Under the pieces are notes generated by a model, which saw nothing but the letters and a program-made list of their open reading frames with translations, was not told the origin of the DNA and ran no database searches. DNA of 64,000 bases from Strix aluco (lineage: Eukaryota > Chordata > Aves > Strigiformes > Strigidae), in NCBI RefSeq assembly GCF_031877795.1, contig NC_133971.1, forward strand, positions 3,859,719-3,923,718, given 5' to 3'. Shown here piece by piece: positions 12,801 to 24,655 of this stretch. The stretch's first letter is position 1, and each line of letters starts with the position of its first letter. A program made the position numbers and the translations under genes.

Positions 12801-13620
12801 AGAGCAAAGTTGACTGACATGGCTTCCCCTTCACAAATTGCAGTAGTTCTGGCCATGTACATTTAACATCTTGTTATTTTTGTTTGCCCCATTCTCACAG
12901 TTGAAGCCTTTTTTTTGATGCTGTGGGTGTCCTGAATGCTTGTTTGAGTCAATCAAAATGAAATCTTCCTCATTTGGAATGAAAATTTACAGAGAGTGGG
13001 CTTTAAGGGTTAGGTCAGGATCTAGTTTTTTGTTGGTTTTTTGTTTGTTTTTTTCTTTTTCTTTTTCCTTTGTTAGAGTAGTAAATAGGCAAAATAGGGT
13101 TAAAAATAGTAATAGAACAGTTACTTCTTCGTTGATTGTATTTTGTGGCCAGTACCACATGCAGGAAAAAAGCTCTTTAGAAATAAATAAAATCTGGAAT
13201 TTTATTGTTAGATCTTATAGCTATGTGAAAAGGAAAAAAGAATTCTGAGTACCCACAACCTTCACCATGGAGGAGGTGAATCTCCAGGCTTACCTTGAAG
13301 AAAAGAGCACAACTGGCAATGCCTGCTTCTACATATATGGAAATTGTCTGATACAACAACTGTATGAAGTTTTGGGTAGTCACTTCCAGCCTTTCAGTTT
13401 TTTGTCTTCAGATGCCTAAAGCTGTAGATCAAAGAGGAACCCCTGCATTTCAGGATGATGGGAACAGAATCATCATGGCAGTCTTGGTCTTAACACATAT
13501 ATTCTTTTTGATCTTGGAAAGTCGTCATGCAGCCTCCATTTACAAAGTAGGATTAACAGAGTTAGCTATTTTCTGATAAAGCAACATTTTCTTAGAAAAT
13601 GCCAGTCCATCAAACCCATA

Positions 13621-13667
13621 TTACATGGTTAAAAATATTGAAATAAACTTTACCTTAACCCATGTAA
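13621..13667. repeat. Imperfect inverted repeat (hairpin)
   Basis: The left arm TTACATGGTTAA (13621-13632) faces the right arm TTAACCCATGTAA (13655-13667) across 22 bases. The arms are complementary apart from one extra base in the right arm. No transposon family is recognised in it. Confidence 0.7.
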
Positions 13668-14071
13668 CATTTTAATGTAACTGTTGCTTATACGCCTGGA
13701 AAATTTATCCATCGCCTGCTTTATAAGTCCTCACTCCTGACATGTATTTGGTGGACTTTTCCTAAACCAAGAATTCAGTGCTTTCAGAATGTCCCCACGG
13801 ATATCCTAAAAAGCATTTAATCATCAGCTTGTCCCTGGTCCTCTTGGTCAATCTGTCTGGTAGCCTCCTGTGAGGTGGGTATCCACTTCTAGCACTAGTG
13901 AAAAAGACAAGAATATCAAATTTTACTGAGCAGCTGCAGAGTCTGGGGAGCTATTTTATTTCAGTCACTTTGTTTCATTGCTCAAATTAATAAAAATGGT
14001 TTTAGTGTGATTTGGACCAAATGATATTTCAAAAAGAAACAGCTTTTCTTGCAAATTGGAAACCCAGATTT

Positions 14072-14089
14072 CTAGGCAGGTCTGCCTAG
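14072..14089. repeat. 18-bp palindrome next to CACCAGGTGG
   Basis: CTAGGCAG (14072-14079), two bases (GT), then CTGCCTAG (14082-14089) form perfect 8-bp arms. CACCAGGTGG follows immediately (14090-14099). That sequence contains a CAGGTG E-box and resembles the core of a CTCF site. Binding is inference only. Confidence 0.6.
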
Positions 14090-16378
14090 CACCAGGTGGT
14101 CTCTACATATTACTGTGACAGTAACATGTTCAAGTTGCCCCAAGTTCACATTGCCTCAGTATTTGTAGTATTCCCCAGAAGAATATTAAAGAAATATTTG
14201 CACTTATTAAAATGTGTGAAGACAGAGGTAGCATTGCTTAATTATCTAGAGCAATTGACAAGTTTAGTAGGACCATTGCATTTATTATGTCTTTCTCATA
14301 ATTGTTAATATTATTCACAGAAACACATGGTATCTCATCCAAAACCTGAGATTTAAATTATTTTTGGTAGAACACATCGTCATCATGTTATACTTTATAA
14401 TACTTTATACTGCAGTTGTGCAGTGTATGCTGACAGATATCCACAAGTTAACAAGTATAACTAGACTTTAAGTATGCAGATAAAGGCAACTTGGGATTGT
14501 TTGTCATGATGAAATGATTCAGATTGTTTAGACGGATGAATGAAACTGTCTTGGCAAGGGGCATTCTTGCTTCCACTTACTTGAATAAACTGCATGCAAT
14601 CTACAATGTTTGATCACAGTCTGACTGTGATTAAATTTGTCACACAAAGTATTTGATCTACAGTTTATTACACATTTGAGGTGGTGTAGTCAATGACAGA
14701 CTACGATGATGGTGGGTCAGGTTATGAAGGCTCTACACATGAAAAAACACACATTTGAGCACTGGGAGCAAAGGGTTGAAACTCATAAGCCCAGCATTGC
14801 TCAAGGCCAGTTCTAACTGACAACTGAAGAGTGAGCCACAAAGAAAGGTAAACCATTTAACTTGTTTAGGTGCATCCAAATTTAGGTAGCATTTGGGATA
14901 GACTCTTCTACTGAATCTAGCCTATAAGCCCCTTGTATAGACTCTATAAAACGAGGGGAGTATCATTCCTCCATCTCACCAACCTGTGAAAACAAATATA
15001 TTAAAAAGTGAGAAATGTTTAGCTACTGTGGTAAAGTATATATAGACTGGAGAATCCCAATACTCAATCATCACTGAATAGATGATCCTGCCTCAGATAG
15101 CTATGATACTGTTGGTGTTTCTCCAGCAACCACACTGCAACTGAGGAAAAATGACCCATTGCCTAACTGTTTAGTTACACTCGGCTTGTTTATGTTATAC
15201 TGTTTAAAATTTAGAACAGAAGTCTGCATACATTTACCCATTATTAATCCTCCTCATGTAGGCAGCTCCAATGAGCTAAGCATACAAGTGTTTGCAGCAT
15301 CCATCCATAGAGATTTCCCAAATGGATGCCTTATTTGTAAATGAATAAATGAATATAATCCATCTCATATTTCAATAAATATAATATGTTTATTGCTATT
15401 ATACAAATCTGAGCCTTGGGCATATAAATTTGGGGTTCCTATCTCTTCACATATTGAGCCATATTCTCAGCATTTTACCAAAAGCTGTCATCAAAACCTG
15501 TATTTATTTAAAAAAAAATAAAAATGAGGAGAAAATTATTGTAAGAAGTTGAACAATCTCATAATAGGCCTCATAAAAAGGTGATCTGCAGAAGTAATGT
15601 CTCCTAAACACAGTTGCTCAGACTCCCCCTTGATTTCTTCATTGCAGTACAGGAGCAAGATTTTACCTTACGTTCAAAGGGTTTGGGTCACTCTCACAGA
15701 CTTTGACACACAGAACTATAAATTAAGCTGAAGAAAAAGTTTAATTAAGTAATTCCATACATCTGTGAGATGGCAGCTTAAGGAAAATGGCTCTACAGCA
15801 GTCAGCTTCATTGTCCATTGGACTACTGGAGTCATCTTCAAGGACTAGCCAAGTTTCAGATTTTTTTAGGCATCTGGACTGTCAGTGCATTATGAGATTG
15901 TAGATGAAATAGAATTAAATATGTCTAAAAAAACCTAAACCGTGCAGTTGGAATTAACTTTGCACTAAGCACGTTGAATTTCAACTGCCTAAGCTCAAAA
16001 TGGTCCTAAGCTGTAGCAACCCAAGCTCAAAAACATGCAGACTTCCCAATAGCTCCAGGTGTTGCCAGATTTTTCTTTCTCCGTGAGCAAACATTCACCA
16101 AGGAAAATTCCTCTGACCCTCTCTTCACCTCCTTGCTTCAGGGCCTCACTTTCCTTAGGGAATAAAGTCAAGCTAAAATGCAACACTCAGGTTGTTTGGT
16201 TGGCTGGTTGGTTGTTTCTGTGAAGCGAGATGAATGCTAAGCAGTGCATGCCTATCCACACTGAAAATACAGCACCTAAATGCGTGCATTTATAAAAATG
16301 GGACTGATGACAAAACCATCAGCAAAATTTCCTCAGAGGAGCACTGAGACGCACCTTACTTAGCTGTCCATCTGCTAG

Positions 16379-17005
16379 ATGAGTGAAGATTTTGACTGCC
16401 CATCTGAGAAGACCTCCCTTTTCAACTCTCTGCCTATCCCACAAAACAGTAGTACTTTCGGTGAGGAAAGTCTAGTGACCAGTGCCTGTTTGATGGGAGC
16501 AAAGGGAGGGTATTTTCAGAGGAGCACCCTTAGCTATGGAATTAATTTCTTTATTGGTCTCAAGTGTCCTGTCTTTGAGGGCACATTGCCAGCTGAAGCC
16601 TTTCTTAGAAAATGGCCTCTTATTCTAGGAGGAACTGACAGTGGCTCACAGAATAAAGGTTGCCTAGTAATTTCCATTATAAATTGCCTAATACTTTCCA
16701 TTATAAGCACCAAGTTTACTACTTGGCCCATGATTATTAAACTTTTGTTTATATTCACATACATATTTCCTTTTCTCTCCCACCTCCTTTTGATGGCAAG
16801 ATGCCAGTTGATTTTGATGGGTCAAGGATCCTGTTGTCATATTTTTCAGCTAGTGTTATTAATAATTTTAAGCATTTTAAGGCCTTTAATTCTGAAGATG
16901 ATATACCTCAAGAACAGGAAGCAGGCAAATGTGGTACCTCTTGAGATGCACACTAGCCACATTTGTGACCAAGGTGCCAAGAGAACTAAGTCAGTCAAGC
17001 TGTGA
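16379..17005 (+). other. Longest open frame (208 codons), probably not a gene
   Basis: An ATG-initiated frame of 208 codons ends at TGA. The first ~85 residues are mixed and polar. The middle (about residues 95-170) is rich in I/L/F because the DNA is T-rich. A 24-bp tandem duplication (16660-16707) sits in frame and adds an eight-residue repeat (VISIIN-like, then LILSIIS-like). The base before the start is G, with T at -3, which is a poor Kozak context. No known domain, signal peptide or splice signal is evident, and no promoter is seen. By a rough estimate that assumes about 60% AT, such a frame is unlikely but not excluded as chance in 64 kb. Left as a curiosity. Confidence 0.2.
16660..16707. 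repeat. 24-bp tandem duplication
   Basis: Two adjacent 24-bp copies start TTGCCTAGTAATTTCC (16660) and TTGCCTAATACTTTCC (16684). Both end in ATTATAA, and they differ at a few positions. The unit is a multiple of three and keeps the 208-codon frame open. Confidence 0.8.
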
Positions 17006-17960
17006 TCCACAAGTACAGTCCTCATGGTACAAGATGCATATAAGTTAAAAACAAAGCTTGTGGACACTTATACTATATGAGAACCGGGAAATCTCTTGTC
17101 TGGAAAAGAAACTGAGTGGCACGGCCAACTTCTTTGTTTCCATCTATTTTCAACACTTATCATTTTTCTGTGTGTTTGCATTTGCATTCTGTGTCGGCAG
17201 ATCTTACTCTTCTATCCACCACACTGGACTGAAAGATGTTGTGAAAAATAGAGTCATGTTCCAAGGAGGTTTGGGGTCCAGCAACAAGAGCTACTGGCAA
17301 ACCTTTCCAGTGTTTAGAAAGGAGGGTTACAGCAACATGATGCGAATAAACATTCAAATCCACTTCATCTTTATTTCCAGAGTCTGTTCTCTTCCTTTCA
17401 GTGGAGGAACTCCCCCAGTCCCCAAAAAAAACAGATGTGTATTCTTCAAGGTATAACACATGTGCCCCTAGATCTGACAAGAAATGACAGTGTCCCTCTT
17501 TCACAATTCTTCAGCTAGCATTAGTTCAATACTTCCCATGATCAGAGGGAGGCAATCACAGCAGCCTGTTAGTGGCCTCCTGACATGCATGAACATTACT
17601 AAGAGAATACTTTCATTCATGGTCCATTTTAGGGCTGAAGTTGAGCAGACGCCATCGGTACCTCTATTTCTATAGCTTTATGAAATAATGCAGAAACTTT
17701 GTAAAAAAAATCATTCATTGAGTAATTTTTTTTTTAAATTAATGTCTGAGCTAGCATATTTATAGCATTCCATAAATAAAAAGACCATGAAATAAAAATA
17801 AACACAACACTTGAAAGTAAATCAGGCCAGTGGTTTGGTGGCAACTTTAGAAGTGGGTAGTGGGCATATTGTATGCATTGATGGTTATTTATGTTTGACA
17901 CCCTCAGTCCGGAGGTAGGCTATAAAATATATCATTTCTTCAGAGGTCAGTTTCATCAAA
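17006..17960. other. Unique non-coding DNA
   Basis: The segment shows overlapping open frames of 132 (+) and 114 (-) codons around 17058-17504 with no recognisable protein. Nothing else is identified. Confidence 0.6.
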
Positions 17961-18033
17961 TATTCAGACATGAGGTTTACTGAGGTAACTGTCCCAAAGT
18001 CAGTCATGGTAAACATTGGGATTAAAATCTACA
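17961..18033 (-). mobile_element. Possible MIR-like SINE remnant
   Basis: Read on the + strand, ACATGAGGTTTACTGAGGTA, then CTGTCCCAAAGTCAGTCATGG, here spelled only in part (CCCAAAGTCAGTC), then GGGATTAAAATCT. These resemble the reverse complement of the MIR core (gatgagg-aaactgagg, cccaaggtcac, gggattcgaaccc). The copy is short and diverged, and the call rests on remembered consensus. Confidence 0.4.
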
Positions 18034-18134
18034 TAATTTTAAATGTTTCCGTTACGAATTCATTCCAGCATTCAAAGATGCCATAAAGTGGACATAGGTG
18101 ATTGCCACAAAAAATAAAAGATTTTTGCGCACAG

Positions 18135-18153
18135 ACACACACACACACACACA
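18135..18153. repeat. (AC)n microsatellite
   Basis: About nine AC dinucleotide units are flanked by imperfect AC-rich sequence (ACAG before, AAACAC after). It is a short, ordinary vertebrate microsatellite. Confidence 0.95.
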
Positions 18154-21100
18154 AACACATTTGGGTTTTGTACTGGGTGTTTTCACCAAATGGAAAACTC
18201 GTGTTCGCATCCCAGACATTCTTCTGATTGTCTGCAACATCTGAGCGAAGCAGAGGAAGAACAGTTTTGGGTTTTTTCTGCAAGTTACTTTTGCCTATCT
18301 TTAGGACTAGATTTTTGTTAAATTTCCTACTTTTTTGAGATTATTTTCTATATTTGTCTGCTAGTTCTTAAAAGTGCAAAATTTCACCCAATGTATTTCA
18401 CAGAAATGTTCAACAAAAAGAAAAGACATTTAATTCCTGTTCCTCCTGTACTCCAGAACAACATGTCCAGATTCATAAAAATCTGTATTAACCCAAGTCA
18501 CTAAAGATTCACCCCGTTAGTGGAGAGTTGTATCAATGCCGACTATGCTAGGGAAAATTGCATGTGGTTTAAAATAAAACTTTCATAAGAAGCAGTGAGT
18601 TTAATCACATCCATGTTACTGCAACCCTGGGTTTATTTCTGCCACAGGCATACAGTTTTCCCAAGAGCCAAGTTCAGAGAGGGGTTTGGGTCTACAGAAG
18701 ATAGGGGGATAGGGAGATGTTGGAGAAGATCTGGTCCTTGCCGCATTCATGGAAAGCAAAACAAAATGAGATCATCTAGTAGCTCTATTGAAGACAGCAT
18801 TGTAAATTAATCAGGTTGAAACACAGGTGAGTTCTCTCCCTTTTTCTAAAGAAAACGTTGCAGGCAATACCAAGGGGCCAGGGCAGCGCTTTCTGTAATT
18901 GCCCTCCTGGGGAGCTTGCAGAGTGCTGGATCAGGCCCTAATTATTTGCTGCCAGAGATGGGCAGCCTGGATGCTTTCAGGCTGCACTTCCACAGCAGAG
19001 ATGCTCATGCTTCTGCTGCCTCAAAAGGCCTCTTTTGCATGCAGACAGGGCCATCTTTGATCTCAGCTGGGGGTCCACTGTTAACTGCTGCTGGGAAGCG
19101 GTTTCAAATCAGCAGGTCAACCAGATCTTTTGAAGATAGAGCCATTTATTCAGCAGCTAGAACAGCAACCACAGGCAGCCAGAGGAGCATAAATTTTATG
19201 TCTGGTGTTGGCCATTAAAACAGGGCTTTACTGTTTGTGGTCTCGAGCTGACTCAGTAGCACCATTGGAGCAGTGCAGTGATAAATGTGTATTCATCACT
19301 GTTGTATAATTTGGTTATTGAAGGACTCGTTCAGCATGGCTGTTTGGGGGCAGACGCGTGACTGCAGGTCCATCCTGGTGCCATTGTGTCACTCAGCACA
19401 AAAGGGGTGGGAAGGTGAGGGAGCCATGGTGACAGCTGTGATGGATCTGCCTGAGCTGAAGGAACTGACGTGTCCACGGTTACGGTTCTTACAGATGAGC
19501 AGCTCCAGGGTTAATGTGTGCTTGCCTCTGCTGCAAAAATTTAGGAAAGAAGGTAAATGTATGCATAACCTGCATTGAAATTCTACTAATTAAGCTACCA
19601 GTGCCTCTGCGAAGGTTTTCAATAGCACTGAATATTCTCATAATGTAGGTGATGGTATATCTGTGCCAAAAACACAGGGTCAGATGCTCACTTGGTTTGT
19701 CTCCAAATTAACTTGAATACAGCTGCATCATGAGCATTTATCCCTTACTGCCCAGAATCAGGATATAACCATGATTTAAAGAAAGAAGTAGCATTTCAGA
19801 TAGTAACCACGAAACTTGTGTTTTGATTCTTGGCATAAATGGCTTAAATGTGTAGCTCTCAAAGGCAGTCTTACATATTTGTAAAGTTCTAAGATGAGGT
19901 GGCTTCTAAGTGTGCAATATTTAGTAACAAAATAAGGCAGCTAGTCTTCTGGGATTTTTTTTCTTCTTGTTTATTTTTTTTTTCCATGAGTACAAGCCAG
20001 ATGTGAGAGCCTGAGGAAGGCTATACTATCTTTTCAACCCTTGCCATAGGCCAAAACCATTCAGTCTTTAAGCAGATTACATCCTGTGGAAAGATACTTT
20101 TGCATGCTAGACTTAGTGTTAATCCACAAGAAGATTATAAAAACTGGTAAATGAGCAGTGAAAAAAAAAATCCTTCCCATTCAGATTGTATGTTTTTACT
20201 ACAATCAGGAAAGTAAAGCAGAGCTAGAAGGAAATTAGGATTCTCTGCAGGTACTGTTAGTTTTGGAAGGTAGCAAGCACATGGCCATGTCATTAGAGAC
20301 TATATTTTTGCACTCCTCAAATCCTTTAACAAAATTACCTTTGGCAAGTGGAAGCACAGTATCCCCTAAACACACAAATATCCCTTTGGCGGCTTTTCCA
20401 AGGTGATGTTTCAGAGTGCTCTCTCGCTGTCTGGCAGTCCTGTTCCACCGGCAGGGTTTATGGAAGTTCAGTAAAAAACATATTCCGATGGTCTGTCACA
20501 CAAATGTAAGAAAACTTGCCGTTGTTGTGGTAAACTCAATGTCCACAGATTTATTAGGAATGGTCTCATTCCTGGAAGTGCCAGCTATTCCTGTAACTCA
20601 CCGCCGCCAAGGTTTTTAACCATATTCTGCTTTCAGGCACGCATTATAGAACGGAAAGCCATGTCTGCACTGAGGCCACTGGGATCAGTTCTTCATTTGT
20701 TATTGGATCATATCATTTTACAGTTTGCCTTGTGTAAAGGGCAATGCAGAAAGCTGCTGAGAGTTTAGCTTCCCACGCCTGTTGTTAATGGCTAAGCTTT
20801 GTAACTGTAAAGGGCTTGCTTTAAAGTTTGCATTGAAGTCATATTTTAACATGTAATAAAATGTACAATAAATCACTGAGGCAAGGACAAAACAGGGAAA
20901 AAGGATGACAAGGAAAGGAAATTTTCTTTGCTCCATCTCCCTGTGGACTACTGGTATTTTTAGAAAGGACAGGAACAGAACTGTATCAAGAGCGGGTACA
21001 GCGTGCACCCACTGCTGGAGCATGGTGCCCCAGCCCAGTTCCATGTACTCCGTGTACTTCATGGAGGAACTCTGTGTCAGCTGTGCAGACAGAAGATTAA

Positions 21101-22589
21101 GTCAAATGTTATATTCATCATCTTTCAAATGTGTATTTGACAGCCTAAGTTCACTACAATATACAGTGGTCATCCAAAAATATGGTTCTGGCAGGGACTT
21201 GAGAAAACTTTTGAGAAAACTTTGAGATTGAGTAACTTTATCATCACAATTAACATGAAACCATATCACAACATGCAATTACTGTGTGTAATGTTAGAGT
21301 TTTACAACTGTGGCTCTCAAATTCCCTTCTTTTTCTCTTCCTATTTACATGTTTTCTCTTCCAGCATTTAGCCTAGTGAAGACTGAAACTTTCAAATCAC
21401 CAAGGGGAAAGCACGGTGTGTACCTGCCTCCATATTTAAGAACTGATCTATGGGTAGAAGTGTGCAATCAATGATGTCAACAGCAAAATACTCCAAGTGC
21501 CAGTTTCTTTTCTCTGTTGTGCATTTTTGCATATAATCAAGGCTAGGATTACTGATTTCAAGATGCCACCAAACTTTTTCTTACTAAGGTATCTGGTACA
21601 TTGAGATGCTTACCCATTTCCTAGATTGTAGAGGAACAGTATCAGAAATGAAAGAAATGTTTCCAGGAGAATACTCTGATGTGCTTCTAGTTTATCTGTT
21701 TGACAAAACAAGAGCGTTTTTTTGCAAAAAGTCCCATTATGTTTATGAGAATCTTGATGTGTTTTATACTGCTGTTATATCTCATGCTTTCCACTTTTTT
21801 TCATGTGGTGCTTCACTCTAGTTTGTGTTAGGATATCATAAATTCTCCCTTGAATTAGTCTGGCTTCAGAGCTTTTAACCACTCTTACTAATACAAGAAA
21901 TATTACCCCATTCATAAATCATATTTTACATTGGGACAAATTAATTTCTTACCTCTGAATCTGTAAAGAATTCTGAAAGTTTAGCATCTACTCCTTACAA
22001 TTCTTTTTTATAATTCTGTCTTTTGGATAAGGCATGAAGGTGTGATAAAGTAGTTGTCTTGTGATTTTTACCTTTCTTCCTTGATCTAAGTTTTATTGGT
22101 ATAGACCAGCCAAAAAATGGAAATATTGTGCGTAACTGTTCACAATTCTCACAAATCTTCAGAGATATGTTTCATATTCAGATTTCATGACCAAGATCTT
22201 ATAATGCACAAAAAAACACTGCATATAAACATATCACATATTTAGTAAGCTGAGATGAGTACTCAATGCCAGATTTTCAACCATGGACATGGATCTTTTC
22301 ACACAGAATACTGCTAAGACTGTAAAAACCTGTCATCTCCTGTTCCCAAGCATGTAGGGATGGGAAAATCTGACCATTCCAGTTTTCAGATTTGTGACAA
22401 ATACACTTTTGTTCAAAACACTAATTAATCATTATCAAAAGTTATTAATATTATTTGTATTAAACCATCACATGGAATGTCAGGTAAGAATTAGTCACAT
22501 TTTTTAGGACTCATACAATAGGAAATTTACATTGTCTGGATTAACAACAAAAAAGAAAAACCATGCGAAGGATAAGCAAAGAGATAGAT
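18154..22589. other. Unique non-coding DNA
   Basis: No gene is supported. The stretch 18820-19220 is somewhat GC-richer, with a 100-codon open frame of no known type. The stretch 20375-20615 carries an E2F-like TTTGGCGGC (20385-20393) and a CCGCCGCCAAGG (20601-20612) in an otherwise CpG-poor region. A hairpin-type repeat remnant is possible at 19672-19725. A short direct repeat of TTGAGAAAACTT lies near 21199-21224. Confidence 0.6.
19672..19725. repeat. Possible ancient hairpin-type repeat fragment
   Basis: AGGGTCAGATGCTCACTTGG followed by CCAAATTAACTTGAATACAG resembles a common amniote repeat with 'agggccagatcctcagctgg' at one end and a central 'ccattgacttcaatg'. The match is partial and the family name is uncertain. 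Confidence 0.35.
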
Positions 22590-22675
22590 GGATAATAACT
22601 TGCCTAAGCAGCTCAGCAGATTTGTAGAGAGGCTGGGAACAGAATTCAGGTCTACCAGTTTCCAGTGTAATGTTT
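22590..22675 (-). mobile_element. MIR-like (CORE-SINE) remnant
   Basis: On the + strand it reads ATAACTTGCCTAAGCAGCTC, AGCAGATTTGTAGAGAGGCT, GGGAACAGAATTCAGGTCTA. This follows the reverse complement of the MIR core (acttgcccaagg..., cacacagc..., gcagagctgggattcgaacccaggtct). The match is continuous over about 85 bases, the clearest of the minus-strand copies apart from the one at 43.1 kb. Confidence 0.6.
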
Positions 22676-24583
22676 TTTTCCTAAGATCAGGCTCGCCTCA
22701 AAATTCCCTTCAGATTTACTGGAGATTTTCTAAATCAAGTATCTTGAAATACTTGTGGTCCCTATGGGAGAGAGGAATGTTGGCCACTATATGGAAGACC
22801 AAGATTGCTTTCCCAAAGACATTAGGATTAAAAATACTAGTTAAATCATTAAGTCCCCCTGCAACAAACATACAAAGAAAAACAAGTAAGGGTTCAGTTA
22901 ATTTAGAAGATTTGCTTAAAATGTATGAATTTCATGAAAATTGCATTTAGATAGAAAAGCAGACTTAAGTCTTAGTGTCTGATGGGTCTTCCTCAGTTTT
23001 TTGGTGTCTTGGATGTTTCATTTGGAAACCTGTAATATACATGTAATACTACATATTCAGGAAAAGTGTTGGGACTTTTTTGGTTCAAGTGTATGGTTAC
23101 TTTCGTTGTAAATGTATTTCTTCAGTTATAGCTCAGCCATTAAAATTGTCTCAAGGCTACAGACTGGCAAATAAAATCTTAGTCTGGGAGTCGAAATGAA
23201 AAATATAATTAAAAAATACCTCAGTGTTTTCCAGTGAAGTGAACAACAATCAAAACTAATCAAAATACTAAGAAAGGACAGTACTTGTTTATCTGTGTAT
23301 ATTTATAATCAGTCTAGACAAGCACAACCTCTTGAATTTACCCATGCCACATAGTTTGGAGTTTTGCAGGCACTCTCAGCTCAGCTCTCAATGTCAAAAG
23401 AAAATAGATAGGAACTTGATGAAGAGGTCCTCTGGTATTTTTCAGAAAATGTGGCTCAATCTTTAACATGAGAGTTTACATGTTTGAAAGCAAAGCAAGC
23501 AGATGTCAATAGTTCCCGTTTTGTTTTCAGACAGAATATCGTGAAGTTCTGTAGCAAAACAAGTGCAGAATGCTGGTGCAAAGCAAAACTTTCTACAAAA
23601 CACCTTAAACCATCTTTCAAATATTAGAAATATCCTTTAAACAAAATAAGGAAAGCTGTTGGTTTTTTGTGTAGTTTCATGCTTTGTTGGTGACTGATAT
23701 ACATCATTTTAAGGTTTCGGTGTGATACCTTTACATCTGCGTTTTGCCACACATCCTGTTGCAGAAACAGCCTCTATTTGCCATAGCACAATCACAGCAT
23801 ACAGATTTTCCCCTGGGTCTCTTAGCACTCACACAGAAAAGTGGCCTCTTGGTCTTTCCCCAGGCATCCAAAAAGTCTATTGGCAAGTAAACAGTCTAGG
23901 ACCCCCGCAGCTAATAACGTTCCCACCCTGTACATAAGCAGTTGGCTTGTCCTCGGCTGCACCAAGCAGGAATCTGTCACCTGCAGCCGAAGCAGTGCGT
24001 GTATCTGGATCCCTGTTATGAAATACCTGTTCCCAGGGCTTCTGCAAAGTTTGCATGGCACAGCAAACTCACTGCAAGACTGGCTATGTCCGCTATGAGC
24101 AAACAGGTTATTGCCCCCACGGTGCTGCCAGGGGGTCAAAATCACCATCAAAAGCAGCTGGCTGACCTCTATACCCTGCAGAGGGAAAAAAGAGCTTTGG
24201 TTCAAACTTTTTGCCTAATTTTTAAGCACCTGTAGCAGAATCCTTCTCTCTGAGTAAGGCAATAGCTCTTCGATCAGTACATCAGAGAGGTAGAAAAGAC
24301 TGAAAAATGAGAAGGGAGATGCTTAAGCATAGCCAAGAGAGGGAGGACAGAGGGGTAGTCTCAGAGCAGCTCCATCCTGGGACTTAGGAGCCTTTATCAG
24401 AGCTACCAGTTAGATGTTCCCTCTGCTGCAGTCCAGAAACTTGTCCTGACAAGATATAATGATGCTTTTCTTTGCAAAGCAAAAAACCAACAAATAAAAC
24501 AAGCAAAAACCACAACAGAAGAGTGGTTCACTAATTACTCGAGAAGTACAAATGGAAGAGGAGAAGGTAGGCTCTCCATTACA
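22676..24583. other. Unique non-coding DNA
   Basis: No gene, RNA or transposon is recognised. Open frames of up to 127 codons around 23722-24235 overlap each other on both strands. They lie where stop codons are scarce because the sequence is less AT-rich. Confidence 0.65.
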
Positions 24584-24655
24584 CAACAGCTCAGCGATTA
24601 GAGCCCTCGCTCAACAGATGGGAGACTCAGATTCAATTAATTTCTCAGCCTCCAA
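24584..24655 (+). mobile_element. tRNA-derived SINE head, diverged
   Basis: CAGCTCAGCGATTAGAG (from 24587) matches a tRNA-type A box (tagctcagnggttagag). AGATTCAATTAAT (24629-24641) stands at the B-box position (ggttcaantcc). The bases between, GCCCTCGCTCAACAGATGGG, fit the same family of amniote SINEs whose heads read 'agtggttagagcactcgcctgggatgtgggagacccaggttcaattcc'. It is not a functional tRNA gene because the B box is mutated and no acceptor stem closes it. Confidence 0.6.

Larger units (their letters stand above)
9358..16378. other. Unique non-coding DNA
   Basis: No gene is supported, and the longest open frames are about 100 codons. Items recognised inside are an old hairpin-type repeat (9762-9850), a T16 tract (10932-10947), a small ACATT-rich patch (12572-12604), a T-rich stretch (13023-13075), an inverted repeat (13621-13667) and an 18-bp palindrome (14072-14089). 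The rest shows nothing I can name. Confidence 0.65.

Noticed and set aside
13840..13930. Reverse MIR fragment around CCTCCTGTGAGGTGGGTATC
   Set aside because: Only about 20 bases resemble the family and the flanks do not follow it.
17058..17504. Overlapping 132- and 114-codon frames on opposite strands
   Set aside because: Neither has domain-like sequence or a plausible splice context. Overlap on both strands indicates low stop density, not coding.
24584..24655. Functional tRNA gene
   Set aside because: The A-box-like region is good but the B box is mutated and no acceptor or T stem closes, so it is a SINE head and not a tRNA.
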